NCBI GenBank assembly: GCA_011799875.1
Contig: CM022302.1
Location: forward strand, 322,879,114 to 322,943,113
Direction of reading: 5' to 3'
Length of the DNA stretch: 64,000 nt
DNA from: Thinopyrum elongatum
Taxonomy: Eukaryota; Streptophyta; Magnoliopsida; Poales; Poaceae
Both the position numbers and the translations under genes were made by a program. The notes under the pieces were generated by a model. That model saw only the letters and a list, made by a program, of their open reading frames with translations. It did no database searches and was not told the origin of the DNA. This document shows, piece after piece, positions 21,518 to 33,737 of this stretch. Each line of letters starts with the position of its first letter. Position 1 is the stretch's first letter.

Positions 21518-22204
21518 GAGAGGGAGAGGGACCGACAAGGTTTGTGTTTGGATGCGTGCGATAGAAACGAAGATTGTCAGCGAGAGAGAGAACAGGAGTC
21601 TGTGAGAGGGGAGGTCGTGTTTATGCATCAAAGACTGATGTAAACCATGTTTTGATATAAATTTGCATTCAAATATTTGAATTGGAGAACATGTTGTCTG
21701 CAATCCACACATGAATGGAGATATGCGTATCAAACAAGTTCATTAATTTGACTTTCAGCATGTTCATGGAGTACTATAATACAACAGCTGCTCAATTGAG
21801 GTGTTCAATTTTGGATTTAGTTCACAATTTTGACCTGGTGAATGAGCTATTTCATTGAATCGAGATATTTCATTTTGGGTTTGATTCCCGGTTTTGAGTG
21901 GGTCAACTATTTGTCATATAGTAAATCGTTAGCAACGAGCATGTAAAAACACATTAGTCCTGAGCATCATCTCACCATCTAAAAAAGAAGTGGCAAGCTA
22001 ATATTTCAAAATTTGATTCGAATCGACTTAGTAAGGTAGACGTGGATGCTCGTTCTCCCAAAATTTGAATGAACCGCTAAACATCCTCTGCTCGGTGGAA
22101 TTCGCCCGAGCAAAAAAAATGGGGGACGCGAAATTACCGGCCTATGTGGGACACGCATCAATTGGACCGTTGCATATCGAGGGTAGGTTCGTAACTTCAT
22201 CCAA

Positions 22205-22460
22205 GTGCACCTTCTCCTCGGATGAAATGATAGGTGCCGAATAATTCATAAACCATGGGCGGCAAAACACCCTCTCTTCGGCCGAAATGGCATGAACCGA
22301 ATAATTCATAAACCATGGGCGGCAAAACATCCTCTCCTCGTCCGAAATCTCTCGTGCCCGCTATTTCAAAACACGCCCTCCTCGCCCGAAATCGCTCGCG
22401 CCCGCTATTTCGAAACACGCCCTCCTCGCCCGAAATCGCTCGCGCCCACTATTTGGGAGA
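22205..22460. repeat. Tandem repeats upstream of the seven-exon gene (left copy)
   Basis: Two or three ~60-bp units containing GAATAATTCATAAACCATGG pass into two or three ~45-bp units containing CGAAATCGCTCGCGCCCGCT. All share a CTCCTCGxCCGAAAT core. They lie 220-480 bp upstream of the first candidate ATG. Confidence 0.8.
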
Positions 22461-22680
22461 AGCAAAGTTGCCCTACTATCCTCGACCCTCAAGACACAGA
22501 CCCAAGCCCAGAAGTCTAAAGGCAGGGGTAGAACTGTAACTTCCCCCCCACATTTCAGACAAATGCGTCTGTAAGACATGGTTTCCCCTCCCAATTCCCC
22601 ATTCATACAGCGTGGGTGCCAAATCACCTTCTCCCCGGAAGCTCCCTTCTCCCTAGCCACGAAACCTCAGCCCCTCCTCC

Positions 22681-25600
22681 ATGGCGCACCCCACCGCACC
22701 AAATTCACTACCGCCCTCCTCCCCAATGCTGGAGCTGTTGTCCATTTGCCGTCGTGCACTGGGCCGTGTGCCTCTTACTCCGTGCTACTGGAGCTGCCTC
22801 GACGATGACCGCGTGAACCGTACCGGAGCCGATTCACAAGCGCCATTGTGCACGACGCCGGAGCAGCTCCAACTTTGGACGCATTCAGGACCCCGGCGTT
22901 GCTTCCCCGTAGCCGTCAACCGTCGTGACATATCTGCTTTCCTGCCACCGGGAGCCACCGCAACCGCGTCGGCCTCACCGACTCGGCAGCTGGAGCTGCC
23001 TACTTCACCGGGCCGCAAGATAAGTCGTACACTCATCTTAAATCACTTTATTTAGGCGTCAGTCGTCTGAATTTTTATTCTGGGCCAGTCGATTCCCAAT
23101 GGGAAGAAGCACCCCTCGAGGTGGCGGATCTCCTAGCCTGCCGGTTGGCTGGTGTCTGTCATAAGGGTGCGGGGGCGCAAGTTCGCCGTTGAAGCAGCAC
23201 TTGGGTGGCTATCGTAGAGTTGCATGGGTTGAAGGTACGGCCGCCGGCGGATCTAGATGACGGCGAGTCTTTGTGGTTTGGCCGAGGGTGGCACAACCAC
23301 AGCAGTGCGGTGGGGCGGGGAGCTGGATTTTGGTCAGAGCTCTCGTGGCCAGGGTCGGCGGAGGCAGGCTGCTCTGCCAGTGGTCGCTGGCTCTTCGGGG
23401 AAGATTCTAAACAGTGTCAGCCGGGAGGCACAAGACGGCCATCAAGCCATCCGGCGTAGATCGGACAGTACCAAAATAAAATAAAATCATGTAACCCCAA
23501 TTTAGTTTTCAGTCAACAGACGTGTGACCACTCTCATACCTTACTATTGATCTCTTAGGGTATTTCTTCATATCAAAGATATGTGTCGTTCTTAACATTA
23601 TGCGTTTTCTGCATCTTCAGCCACACCGTCTTCCTTCTCACCGCAGCTGCTCCAACAAGGGAAGCATACACCAGAAGGGAGCTATAGTCCCCACTCAATA
23701 GTTCCCTGCATCGAATGTGCGTGCCCGACATGGACAGCCACAACAACTGCAGGGCCATCGACAAGTCAGCACCTGATGCTCACTCCTATGGATGGCGGCC
23801 AGATAGGTTGTACCCTCATCTTACTTGTGTGCAACATTTATGGCTTTGTTATTCATCTAAGCATGGAAAATAGATTATCACATGTCATTGTATGTTCATG
23901 CTGCTCTCTTCAGAGTCTCGTTCAAGAGTTAACGTTGTTCCATAGTTCAGATAAGAGACTTGTTCTTTAGGTAACACTGTTCCACAATTATCATCCATCA
24001 GCCAATGCTATCCCATAGGCTGGTGATTATACCACTTCTAGTATTACCTATGTTGTTCTTTAATACTTTTGTGTGCCATCTAGTTAATCTCGAGTACAAA
24101 TGATACATATTCTGTAGCTTTCATCTGTGTTCTCCCTTTAGTTTTTGAGACCTGTTGCTGCTAGTTAAGCCCAGTCCTAGTTGTCTTCCATGCATGTCAG
24201 ATATAATTGCACACACTGATATATCCACAGGAACCTCACGGAGCAATGCAACGGCCAACAAACTTGACGTCAATGAGACCCAATATGATGGAACATGTAA
24301 AGGCAGTTCCTCAGAAGACTTGAATAAAGATGATGAATCCTATTCACCCCACAAGGTCCTAGCTCTAACTTGGCCCGTGATATGGGTACATCATGCCTAT
24401 AATGTCCTGGAGTGCATCTACTCTATTGCAATGCCATGTGCTTAGCCTGCTGATCATGCATGTAAATATGTCATGCCTTCTTGTTTTTCAGTACCTATTC
24501 CATTCATGATAACATGTTTTCAAATTCAAGTACTGTCATTCTACTCTGTCGTAATGCCATCTGCTTAGTTTCGACATCATGCTTCTGAATATCTTATGCA
24601 TTGGTATTCATCAGTATGTACTCCATCTGTCTACAATACCATGTTTTTTACATTGAAGTGTTGTTCTAGTGGTCTGTTGAAATGCCATCTTAGTTTCGCA
24701 ATCATACACGCATATGTTGCATTAGTGTTTTTCTGTACGTATTCTGCTATCATACAGTTTTACATTCAACTAGTGTTGTTTTCCTCTGTGTCCTGTCATA
24801 TCCCTAGCTCTTTCATCATACTCCCTCCGCACGGATTACATGTCGCAGAAATGGATAAAAATGGATGTATCTAGAACTGAAATACGCCTAGATACATCCA
24901 TTTATTTCTGGATGGAGGGAATACATGTCAATATGTCATGCCTTTCTATTCTTCAGTACCTATTCCATCTCTTTGCTGTAGCATGTATTATAACTGAAGC
25001 ACCATTCTTCTATATAAGGCATGCAAGGGGAAGATGGCTATGTTATAATCTGAAGGGTTACAAACAAAGTCTTTGCAAAAGATCCAAACACCAGGATATA
25101 GTAAACCAACTCCAGTGTTCATAGATACTGCTCCAGCACAGAGAAACCCAAATCCTACTGATAATAAGCAGATTCCAGTGGCCAAAGAACTAGTCCGCTC
25201 CAGTCCAGCAAAAATATGTCAACTCCAATCTAAGAAGCGTGTGCGTATCCTCGCATCATGAAATTTTATAGCATTCAGATCATATTTTCTACATGTTTCT
25301 TACCCATGTCTCTTTTAGAAAATAAGGTTAAAGGATAGAAGACTTTCTAAACTGGGATCATGTTCGAGGAAAGTATCTTGCGGTAATTCTCCGTGCTCCA
25401 ATGCTGATGTAAGTACCTGTTGTATATCACTATATTTTTACATCAGCATGTATTTTGTTAATCGGCGTGAATCCAACCTTTATCTGATCTAAATTTACTT
25501 GTAGCAAAATGTGTAATTAAAGGCGACAATGTTGTTTTTTGTAAGGAAAACTGCCTGGTAGTTTTGCATACTGAGCTGCATGAGTGTACTATCTGATATC

Positions 25601-26250
25601 ATGCACATTACTAAATTGTAGTGTTGTTCTGGTTGCCCAATCATTCATTGTGTCAATGTTGCTTTACTATGACCTTACCTGGCAGATGATAGCCTTGCCA
25701 TATTGTGTTAATTTGGTGTAGGCTGGTGTGTTCTGGTTGCCCAAACGTTCGTTGTGTCAATATTGTTTTCCTGTTATCTGACCTGGCCAATGATAGCAAT
25801 GCAAGTGTGTTAATTTGGTGCAGGCTGCTGAAGATAAGAAGACAAACTCTGAAAACAGCAAGGTAACCCCATTGTTTCTTACCAATAAATCTAGGCCAGG
25901 TAATATGGCAATAACTCTTGATTAATCTTTTCGGTTCCCCTCCTAATTAATGTTATGATGAAGTGGTCGAGACACTCTCCACTATCAATAATAAAAGCCT
26001 GCCAAAATTGCCATCTTAATCTGTTCAGTTTCCTCTATGTCGAATCCAACGGAAAAAATGTATGTTTGTGAACCAATTACTGGCTGAAGCAATGATGGAA
26101 ATCATGGAGGAATCAGAGGTGCACATTCTTGCGCAACACCAACTGATCAATGTTTTTAGAGACAGCGTAGCAAAGAAGGAAGAACTTGCTCACATGCTTA
26201 TGGGCGTCATCCGCGCTGAGGTTGCAGATTGTGAGGTTTTAGATCGTTAA
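22681..26250 (+). pseudogene. Seven-exon gene of unknown product (left copy, stop in exon 4)
   Basis: Exon 1 starts near ATG 22681 (MAHPTAPNSLPPSSPMLELL); its 3' end is unresolved (about 23030). Exons 2-7 are 23621-23806, 24201-24355, 25028-25240, 25319-25408, 25824-25862 and 26029-26250. All introns are GT-AG and exons 2-7 join in phase. The protein is proline/serine-rich, then basic (KKR, KIRLKDRRLSKLGS). It ends in a predicted helical tail (NQLLAEAMMEIMEESEV through VLDR). A TAA at 25046-25048 in exon 4 truncates this copy; the right copy has GAA there. The CACTA subterminal array begins about 190 bp after the stop codon, so it may be the element's accessory (TnpA-like) gene or a captured host gene. 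I do not recognise the family. Confidence 0.6.
24821..24921. mobile_element. Stowaway MITE, Thalos type (left copy)
   Basis: About 100 bp, CTCCCTCCGCACGGATTACA to GGATGGAGGGA, with a central palindrome GGATGTATCTAG / CTAGATACATCC and TA flanks. It sits in intron 3 of the seven-exon gene. Confidence 0.85.
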
Positions 26251-26439
26251 GTTCTGTTCATTTATTTGCACTAGCATCAATCTTTGATTGCCCAGTGGAT
26301 GTAATTTCCTGTAATATATATTGGATGTGCTACGTCTTTTCTTGTATGCTGTATGTTTGCTTAGCACACCTCGCATTCCAGCTAACTGGTCGCTAGGACG
26401 CCAAAAAAGCAGTGAAATTAATTGTTAGCACGAACAGTC

Positions 26440-27856
26440 GTGGACCCTATATGAAGGATAGCGGCCCATTGCACTTAATGGGCTTCCCTAATGGGCTCAG
26501 AGCGGCCAAAATTCTCATAGGCCTTTGATTGATCGTTTTTGGTCCTGTCCCTAATTGCTCGTCGTAATGGGCCCAAATTATAGCTGGGCCAAAATCGACG
26601 TTATCTAATTGGGCCTATAGACATGTTCGAACTTTAGCGGGCCCATTAAGTTGATGGGCCATAACCAGGCCGAAAGCTCTATTGGGCCGCTATAATTCAA
26701 ATGAGCCAACAGTTAATGCTTGGCCCTGTTACCTCCCGGGTCGTTAACAGGCCGACATCAAAGCGGGCAATAAGTGGGCCCATTCAATTTCACGGGCCGT
26801 TAACAGGCCGATACTAAGGTCGGGCTATATATGGCCCAACTGCATTGTGGGCTTTTAGCAGGCCAAAAGAGACAGCGGGATCGTACTGGACCATGAAGAG
26901 CATGGGCCGCTAAGAGGCCGAAAGTCAGGTCGGACTGTATATGGCCCAACTGTGTTGTTGGCCTTATGAGGCGGCAAGAGAAACCGGGCTGGTATTGGAC
27001 AATGAAGAGCGTGGGCCATTAAGAGGCCAAAACTCAGGTCTGACTACAAATGGCCCAACTCATTTATGGGCCGTTAACAGGCTGAAAGACACACCGGGCT
27101 GGAAATTGGCCCAACACTTAAATGGGTCGCTAAAAGGCCGAAAGACGTACATCCAGAAAATTGGCCCATCCCTTGAATTGGCCGTTAGCAGGCCGATACT
27201 ACATCGGGCCGATATTTAGCCCAAATATATAGCGGGCTGTTAAAGGGCTAGAACTGACGAAGGGCTGCAATGGTGTCAAATAGTTAATGGGCCGTTGACG
27301 GTTGAATTGGCACATCTCGTATGGGCCGTGGGCTTAAATGTACCAGACACAAGTAGGCCCTAAATGGGCCGGCCTGCTAATTTTGACTATGCCATCCACT
27401 TGCACCTAAATGGGCCACTGTTGGGCCTTGCCGTGTGTCAACGTATCATAGGCACCTCCCGTACAATGAGTGGATGACATCTGTCCCAACGCTGATCCGA
27501 CATGTGGATCCTCCGGCGAATGAGGATTTTACACATGGAAAATCCCCATTGGTCGGGGTTGTTAACGGGTTATTGGATCTAAACCGGAACCTGATAGCTT
27601 AACGGTGACCCGTTACGGTGGATGCCACGTGTCGGTTACCCTTGATGAAAACACTTCCATAACGCACCATTTATCTTCATGGAAGTGGACACTTCCATGA
27701 TGATAATTTTGGTATTGTCATGGAACACTTGTATGACAGCACATGTATGACTATCTTGATTCTGTCATAAAATCGTCATGGATGTACATGCATGACAGAA
27801 AATGTGACCTACTGTGACAACCACGTATCATCATGGAAGTGTATTTTTTTGTAGTG
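26440..27856. mobile_element. CACTA transposon end with subterminal repeats (left copy)
   Basis: The terminus at 27844-27856 is TTTTTTTGTAGTG, the reverse complement of CACTACAAAAAAA. Next to it come short inverted motifs (CATGGAAGTG, TGACAGAA). Inside lie over a dozen imperfect GGCC-rich units such as GGGCCGTTAACAGGCCGA and TGGCCCAACT, the usual transposase-binding array of grass CACTA ends. No opposite CACTA terminus is visible to the left, so the element is truncated or its other end lies outside the duplicated segment. Confidence 0.88.
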
Positions 27857-27895
27857 CAAGGAGAAAAATGCTAAAAAAAATAGTAAGCTACAGCC
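27857..27895 (+). pseudogene. Short exon remnant between CACTA end and LTR
   Basis: The 39 bp between the CACTA terminus and the LTR end in CAGCC, which is repeated just right of the 5' LTR at 56365-56369. They are therefore the upstream continuation of the zinc-knuckle gene at 56365-57142; a Lys-rich frame runs through them in phase with the first knuckle. The same stretch recurs at 44525-44562. Confidence 0.65.
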
Positions 27896-28767
27896 TGTTG
27901 GCATGGAGCCGGCGATCTATGGGTAGTGTAGCCCCTTTGCCGGTTCAGCGAGGGGAGGTGATCAATGCAAAGAGCAAATACAATGAGGAGCTCACGATTT
28001 TACCCAGGTTTGGGCCGCCCGGGGGCATAAAACCCTGCTCCAGCCTTTGGTGTATTGGGTGGTGTTTGAGCACAAATACACGGAGCGCTCTCCCCTGGCA
28101 AGTGGCAGGAAGAGAGCAGCTACACGAATACCTATGCGTGAGGGTTGCAAAGACTCGAACCCCTTCTAATGTTGCCCTGGCCCTCGTTTTATAGCTCAAG
28201 GGGTCACCACAGTGGCAAAAAGGTCATTACAAGGGTGATTAGACTGATACAGAGCTATCATACATAACTTTGACAGTTAAGACAAAACACATAAAATGCA
28301 CCGCTAGGTGTCATGTGGAGGTTGAATCCCGGCAAGGCTGCTGCGCCGCTTATCCAGCTACCTCCTATTAGCATGACACGCCATTAGGACGGGTGTCAAT
28401 AAAGGTGATTTACTCCTCCAGCAAGCTGACACACACGGGTTACGTCCACATAAGCACCTGCGGGCTTGACACCTCACTAATCAGCGACCAGCTGGTGAGA
28501 GAGGCGGAGCGCTAGTGTTGGCGGGAAGCCCATGCCCGAGGGGTTTGCTGGGCCTTGACTTGCCGGCTCGTCCCTGCCGAAGTTGGTTGCTTCCGTTGTG
28601 ATATTTGTAGCTTGTTCCAAGGTTTGGTTTTCTTAATGCTCTCCTTGATCTCACGAAGAGCGGTTTCACTGGTTTGGTTGTGTATGAGACTTGGCACTTG
28701 ATGTATGAGTTGCAATGCGCCTCTGCATAAGTCAGGGCGGCAAACACTCATGTTAGTTGCACCGACA
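27896..28767 (-). repeat. 3' LTR of the minus-strand element, left copy
   Basis: In element orientation it starts TGTCGGTGCAACTAACATG at 28767 and ends at 27896 in CATGCCAACA. The TATA box is TATAAAA on the minus strand (28193-28187). It is 872 bp, with target duplication CAGCC at 27891-27895. Confidence 0.88.
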
Positions 28768-29289
28768 GGAGCCCCCGGGCCTGGACCACACGTGTCGTAG
28801 GGCATCGCTAGGATAGGTCCAACAAATCAACAGGCACACACATCGATCTTGCCGGGAGCGATGCCGTGTCTTTGAGATCTTCTTTGCTTCCTCATTAATC
28901 TCGAACCCAGACCAGCCCCCAGCCATTCTTTATTTCTCTTGGGGTTGCAGTGGCACGAGCCGTCGCACCGGAGACCAAGGGCGCCCATGTACGCGGGGTG
29001 CCATTAGGTCGTATACGCGTGGTTTGGGGTAACTGCCATTTCTGTCATCACGTACTCCTTTACTGGAGCTTTTCTCCATTTTCCCACGAAGCTAATTAGG
29101 CGCGGGACGTGGGATTGGTGCAGAAGGGTGGTCGTGATGGTAGTACTTCGGCCAGAGGAATCAGGGCGTTGGATTGGCGAGAGTGGGCGGCTGATGGAGC
29201 AAGACGACAGCCAGGGATGCAGATAGCCGGATTGGCGGAGCGGGGCGGTTGCTCCAGAATAGTGGAGAGGCAGGCCCCCTCGCTCCCAC

Positions 29290-29296
29290 TATAAAT
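29290..29296 (+). promoter_or_regulatory. TATA box of the B3-type gene (left copy)
   Basis: TATAAAT in CTCCCACTATAAATGGAGG, 77 bp upstream of the start-codon position. The right copy has TATAAAA at 45957-45963. Confidence 0.65.
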
Positions 29297-29366
29297 GGAG
29301 GGGCATGAGGGTAGCGATGCTCATCCATCTCCTTCTTCTTATTTTTCCCTTGCCTCTGTCTCTACC

Positions 29367-30039
29367 AAGGCGAGAGGTAGAAGTCGGGCTCATGCTTTGG
29401 CCACGGCGATGAGAGCTTTTCCTCGACACCACGCCTCGGCTTCAGCTGTGTATGTAGAGGCCAATTCTAGCATGCGAGGTAGTGCCACAGGGCGAGGTCG
29501 GGGTCAACACGGCGCCTGTGTACGAGGCGGACAGAGCGGCACGCTCGTCATTTCTCCTCCAACTACCCCACCCCCAGCAGAAGGCTATACGGGGGACACG
29601 ATGCTTGAGTTCGTCGTCAAGTTGCGCGATCCTCCCCGTAGTTGCCTGCGGCTCCCCCGAACTTTTGCCAGGGTGATGTAGGTCGACCAACCACTTGGGC
29701 TGCAGTGCGCATGAGCGGCTACTGGAATGGTGCTGTGTGGGTGAACATCGAGTTCCCGCGCCTCGCGTCATGCTCCTCAGGCGCGGGTGGAAAACCTTCG
29801 CCCGCGCCCACTACCTTGCGGAGGGGCATGTCCTTCACTTCAAGTTGGTGGAGTCTGACATGCTCTTTGTCAAGGTCTTCGGGCGGTCAGGCACTCGTCT
29901 CGGGTGCTGTGTAGAAAGCTCGAGCGACGATGGAAGCTCCTCCTCGAGCGACAGCGACGATGAGGACACGGATGGTGAAGACGACGATGGTGAGCCCCTG
30001 ATCATCAAGTCCGAAGATGGCGACTCGGACTCCAGCTGA
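29367..30039 (+). pseudogene. B3-domain gene antisense to the retrotransposon (left copy)
   Basis: The start position 29367-29369 is AAG, where the right copy has ATG. An Arg/Ala-rich N-terminus with RGRG motifs follows. A B3-like domain (about 29600-29925) runs LEFVVKL, LRLPRTFARV, a stop and frame change near 29682, RRGWKTFARAHYLAEGHVLH, then FKLVESDMLFVKVFGRSGTR. The GWK-FA-H-L-EG and F-V-VF-SG pattern is the plant B3 DNA-binding fold. It ends with a Ser/Asp/Glu-rich acidic tail and TGA 30037-30039. B3-like genes of unknown role are known next to grass retroelements. This copy has lost its start and is frameshifted. Its strand and promoter are opposite to the element's own transcript. Confidence 0.75.
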
Positions 30040-31221
30040 ACGTCTGCGGCACCATCATCACTAGCTGGGCACCGGCAGCACCATCATATGCTGCCAGACC
30101 CCGGCAGAGCGATTTGTCGGGGGTGTTTGGTCTGGATGCCACCACCATCTCCAGCTGGACCCCGGCAGGCCTGCTCGTGGACTCCGACTTCATCTTCCTT
30201 GTTGGGGGTGCCTCACCGAGCCGCTCTCTCTGTCCTTGGCTTCATCCTCCCTGCCGGGGTGGCGCTCTCTCGATCTTGTCGGGCTGCGTCCATCTGGTCC
30301 TCGTGGGGGTGACCAGGGCTTTGCCCAGGCGCTCCTTTTGCCCTCCTTGCTCTTGATGTAAACCCTAGGAGGCGAGGGAAAAGAAAGGCATTGCGAAGCA
30401 CTTTTATCTTTTAATCAAAAAAATTTAGGCATTTACCATGTTTGAATCAGATTTATGTATTTCCTCATCCATGCTTGCACTTGTATGATTTGTACTTGTT
30501 GTTTCACGCAAATCTTAAAAGAAAACTTGTCGGGAACTTATGCATGCTTTCTACGTTTTGAAGGATTTGCCTTCAGCACTCTTTTGCAAGTAATGTTTTC
30601 GGCAAAGCCTCTTGCTGGCCTTCGACGCAGCTACTACTAATCTTTGTCGAGTAAGCTCGAAGCGAATTAGGAGCGCGAATAGAGGCCAGTTCCTTACTGG
30701 TCTTTTCCAAATGCAGCTGCAACTAATCCTGTCGAGTGGACTCGAGGCAACGACAGGAGCGCAAATGATAGACATGGCATGGTTTCCTCGCGTGCAAGTT
30801 TCTCATACGTAGGCGCAACATGGAATGGCAGGAAATTTTAGATGAAACAAACTTATCTCTCTTTGTTGTACTTCTTATCACATAGATAAGGAAGAGCTGC
30901 CGTAGGACCAAGTAAACGAGCCTGCTTCCATCCCCCCGGGAAAGTTGCTCACGAGGGATTCTTCTGCCTTAGTCAGAAAAAGAAAGAGAGAAGGTTGCAT
31001 GAAGCCCTTAACGACATGTTATTCATCTTATCTAAAACCAGTGTAATCACATCAAAAGCATGCTTAACCAAACAAGAAAACATGCATGCAAGTTTTGTAA
31101 AACACTTGGTTTTATTCAGCTATGCACAGGGCCTGCGCCTGGCTTTGTACAAAGGGTTACAAGCCTTGGAGACTATGCTTGTACAAAACGGATTGCCGGG
31201 GCAAGGCCGGGCAACCACACC
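30040..31221. other. Spacer between B3-type gene and integrase (left copy)
   Basis: Holds the probable 3' UTR of the B3-type gene (repeats of CACCATCATC and CCCCGGCAG) and then AT-rich DNA without a coding frame. It recurs at 46707-47887. Confidence 0.6.
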
Positions 31222-32722
31222 TTATGGGTAGAACTTGCGAAGATACTTGATATTCCATGAGTTTTGCACACGAATGCCATCTTTGGTCTCCAGACGTACT
31301 GCGCCAGGTCTGGTGACTCGTACTACCCGATAAGGGCCTTCGCACTTTGATGTCAACTTGTTTGTACCCTTGGCTGACTGAATGTGCCTAAGGACAAGGT
31401 CGCCTTCCTCAAGGCTCCGGGCATGAACTTTGCAGCTATGGTAGCAGCGTAAAGCTTCCTGGTAGATTGCAGCACGCACAACCGCCCGAAGACGATCTTC
31501 TTCAAGGAGCCTGAAATCATCATGTTCTAGCTGCTTTGGCTCTACTTTGTCGTAGGCAAGTACTCAAGGTGACCCGTATATGAGTTCCGTGGGGAGTACC
31601 GCTCTGCACCATAGACAAGGGAGAAGGGTGTCTGGCCGGTAGCTCGATTTGGTGTCGTTCTGAGCGACCAAAGAACTACCGGTAACTCGTCAATCCAACG
31701 CCTTTCGCACTTGTGCAACCTGTCAAAAGTTCTTGTTTTGAGCCCACGCAACACATCAGCATTTATTATTTCCACTAGCCTTTTACTCCTTGGGTGAGCA
31801 ACGAATGCAAAGCACACTTTGCTTCCAAGGCTCTGAGTGTATTGCATGAACGCGTGACTCGTGAATTGGGTGCCGTTGTCAGTGATGACCCCGTTCGGGA
31901 CCCCGAACCGGCAACCAATCCCTTGAAGAACTTGATGGCTGAATGTGCAGTCGCCTTTCTCACTAGTTCTACTTCAGGACACTTTGTGAATTTGTCGATG
32001 GCAACGTACAAGAACTCAAAGCCCCCGATACCACGAGGGAAAGGGCCCAAAATATCGAGCCCCTAGACCGAGAATGGCCAGGAGAGAGGGATCGTTTGGA
32101 GGGCTTGTGCTAGTTGATGTATGCTCTTTTGAATGGAATTGGTAGGCTTCACATCTTGTTACTAGCTCAGTTGCATCCTGGAAGGCAGTGGGCCAATAAA
32201 AGCCTTGCTGGAAAGCCTTCCCGACAAGAGTTCTTGCTCCTATGTGGCAACCACATACACCCCCATGTATCTCTGCCAACAACTTCTGCCCATCTTCCCG
32301 GGAAATGCACTTCAATTTTACCCTGTTTGGTCGCTTTCTACATAGGATGTTATCCACAAACTGGTACATACTAGACTGTCGGACTACTTTTTCAGCTTGT
32401 TCTTGCTCCTCGGGAAGTTCCCTGTTTAGCGAAACTGGAATATTTGTTGCGCCCATGTCGAAGCTTGAGGCTCGACGACAAGGTCTAATGACCTCTCCTT
32501 GGCCGCGGGAGCGCTGATCAAATCGGTAGGAATCTGTAACTCCGCCTGAGGTCGCTGCTCACCGGCAGGCACATCACAATTCCTGGCAACTACCTTACCA
32601 AGGCTTGTGGGAGCTCTGCCAAGAAGTATTTGTCGGCCCTTATCTTCCTTCTCTTCTTGGCTCTCATTGAAGGGGTGAATGTGGGTTGAGTTAAGTGGAG
32701 CACAAAAGTCCCTCGTTCCACA
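31222..32722 (-). pseudogene. pol: Integrase part of pol (left copy)
   Basis: Starts after the solo-LTR insertion with ERGTFVLHLTQPT and continues through ELPEEQEQAEKVV, LCRKRPNRVKLKC, the HHCC finger (IHGG...CH...C; the second Cys pair is degraded to CEAYQF), FDRLHKCERRWIDELPVVLW and the chromatin-facing tail KWEGPYRVVRV-like text. It ends SWNIKYLRKFYP and TAA. Frame breaks occur near 32040, 31850 and 31540. Core catalytic residues are only partly recoverable in the broken frames. Confidence 0.85.
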
Positions 32723-32727
32723 GGTAG

Positions 32728-33732
32728 TGATGCGGAGCATCCCATGGTCATCCCCATGGGCCTACCATCGTCTCACCAAGTGCCAAGTGGACCCATGACA
32801 CGAGCACGTACAAGAGCTCTCGAAACCGAGGTGACATCGCTCCTCTCGCAATTCCTCTTTGAAACACATGAGACATGGCTACTACCTCAAACGGAGACAC
32901 TTTGCATACTCAGGTACCAAGGAGTTAGCCATGGAGAAGCTAAGGAGCAAGAAAGATCAGAAGAGGAAGACATACGTGAAGACGGAGAAGAAATCAGCCA
33001 AGTCCCAGGTTGTCCGGACGAGGTCCTGGACGATCTGGACAGAGCCCCGACGATCCGGAACCTGGTCCGGATGATCCGGCTAATCCACCCGAGAGCACCC
33101 GCAGCTAAACCACGAAGCCGGATCTTCCGGACGGAGTCCCAGATCATCCGGACCCAGCCGGATGTCCAGACCCCCTCGGACATCCGGGCCGCCGCCTACC
33201 ATCTCGCCACATCCGGACCATCTCCCAGATCCCTAAAGCCCGGATCGTCCGGCTCCACATCCGGATCATCTGGACCCCTACCTGTGCGCTCGTGTTAGGC
33301 CGAGGCCCGTGTACCCCTTCATCCCCTTAGCCTATATAAACGACTCCTGCTCCACTTTTCTAGGGTTAGCAATAGTTTAGTTCATTTGAGACACAGAGCA
33401 TTGCTCACCCACTTGATACCTACTCCATTGGCGGCCAAGTCCTCCACCTAGGTGAAGATCCCCCAAGTGGATTCAAGCCCTCCATCTAGGAGAAGATCCC
33501 CTCGTGGATCAAGAACCCGTCTCCGGATCAGAAAAACTACTGCCTCTTGTATTGTTCTTTGTTGTGTTTGAATCTTGTATCACCCTTTGTGTTCATGGAT
33601 CTAGCACATGTGTGATTGTTCTCATTGATTTGAGTGTTTCCCCTCGTGTTTTCCTCCATGTGTTCGTCATGTTCTTCAAGGGATCCCCTCCAAATCATGA
33701 AAGATCGGCCCTAGGGTTTCCACCCTACATTT
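32728..33732 (+). mobile_element. Solo LTR of another Ty3/gypsy element (left copy)
   Basis: GGTAG at 32723-32727 and 33733-33737 flank about 1 kb beginning TGATGCGGAGCATCCC. Near its start a frame reads SSHQVPSGPMTRARTRALET and then TSLLSQFLFE, the C-terminal tail of a gypsy polyprotein, so the parent's pol overlaps its LTR. A stretch rich in TCCGGA follows, then a TATA (CCTATATAAACGACTCC at about 33332) and AGGGTTTCCACCCTACATTT. The end is 3 bp past the expected CA; TTTGGTA also resembles the start of a tRNA-Met primer site, so the exact right edge is uncertain. It interrupts pol between the second RNase H and integrase. Confidence 0.75.
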
Positions 33733-33737
33733 GGTAG

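Noticed and set aside
23205..23484. Open frame present in both duplicated copies
   Set aside because: Conservation only reflects the recent duplication; it has no splice sites in phase and no codon-like divergence pattern.
33000..33290. Regular TCCGGA repeats resembling a spaced repeat array
   Set aside because: Part of the solo LTR; irregular spacing and no unique spacers, so not a CRISPR-like array.
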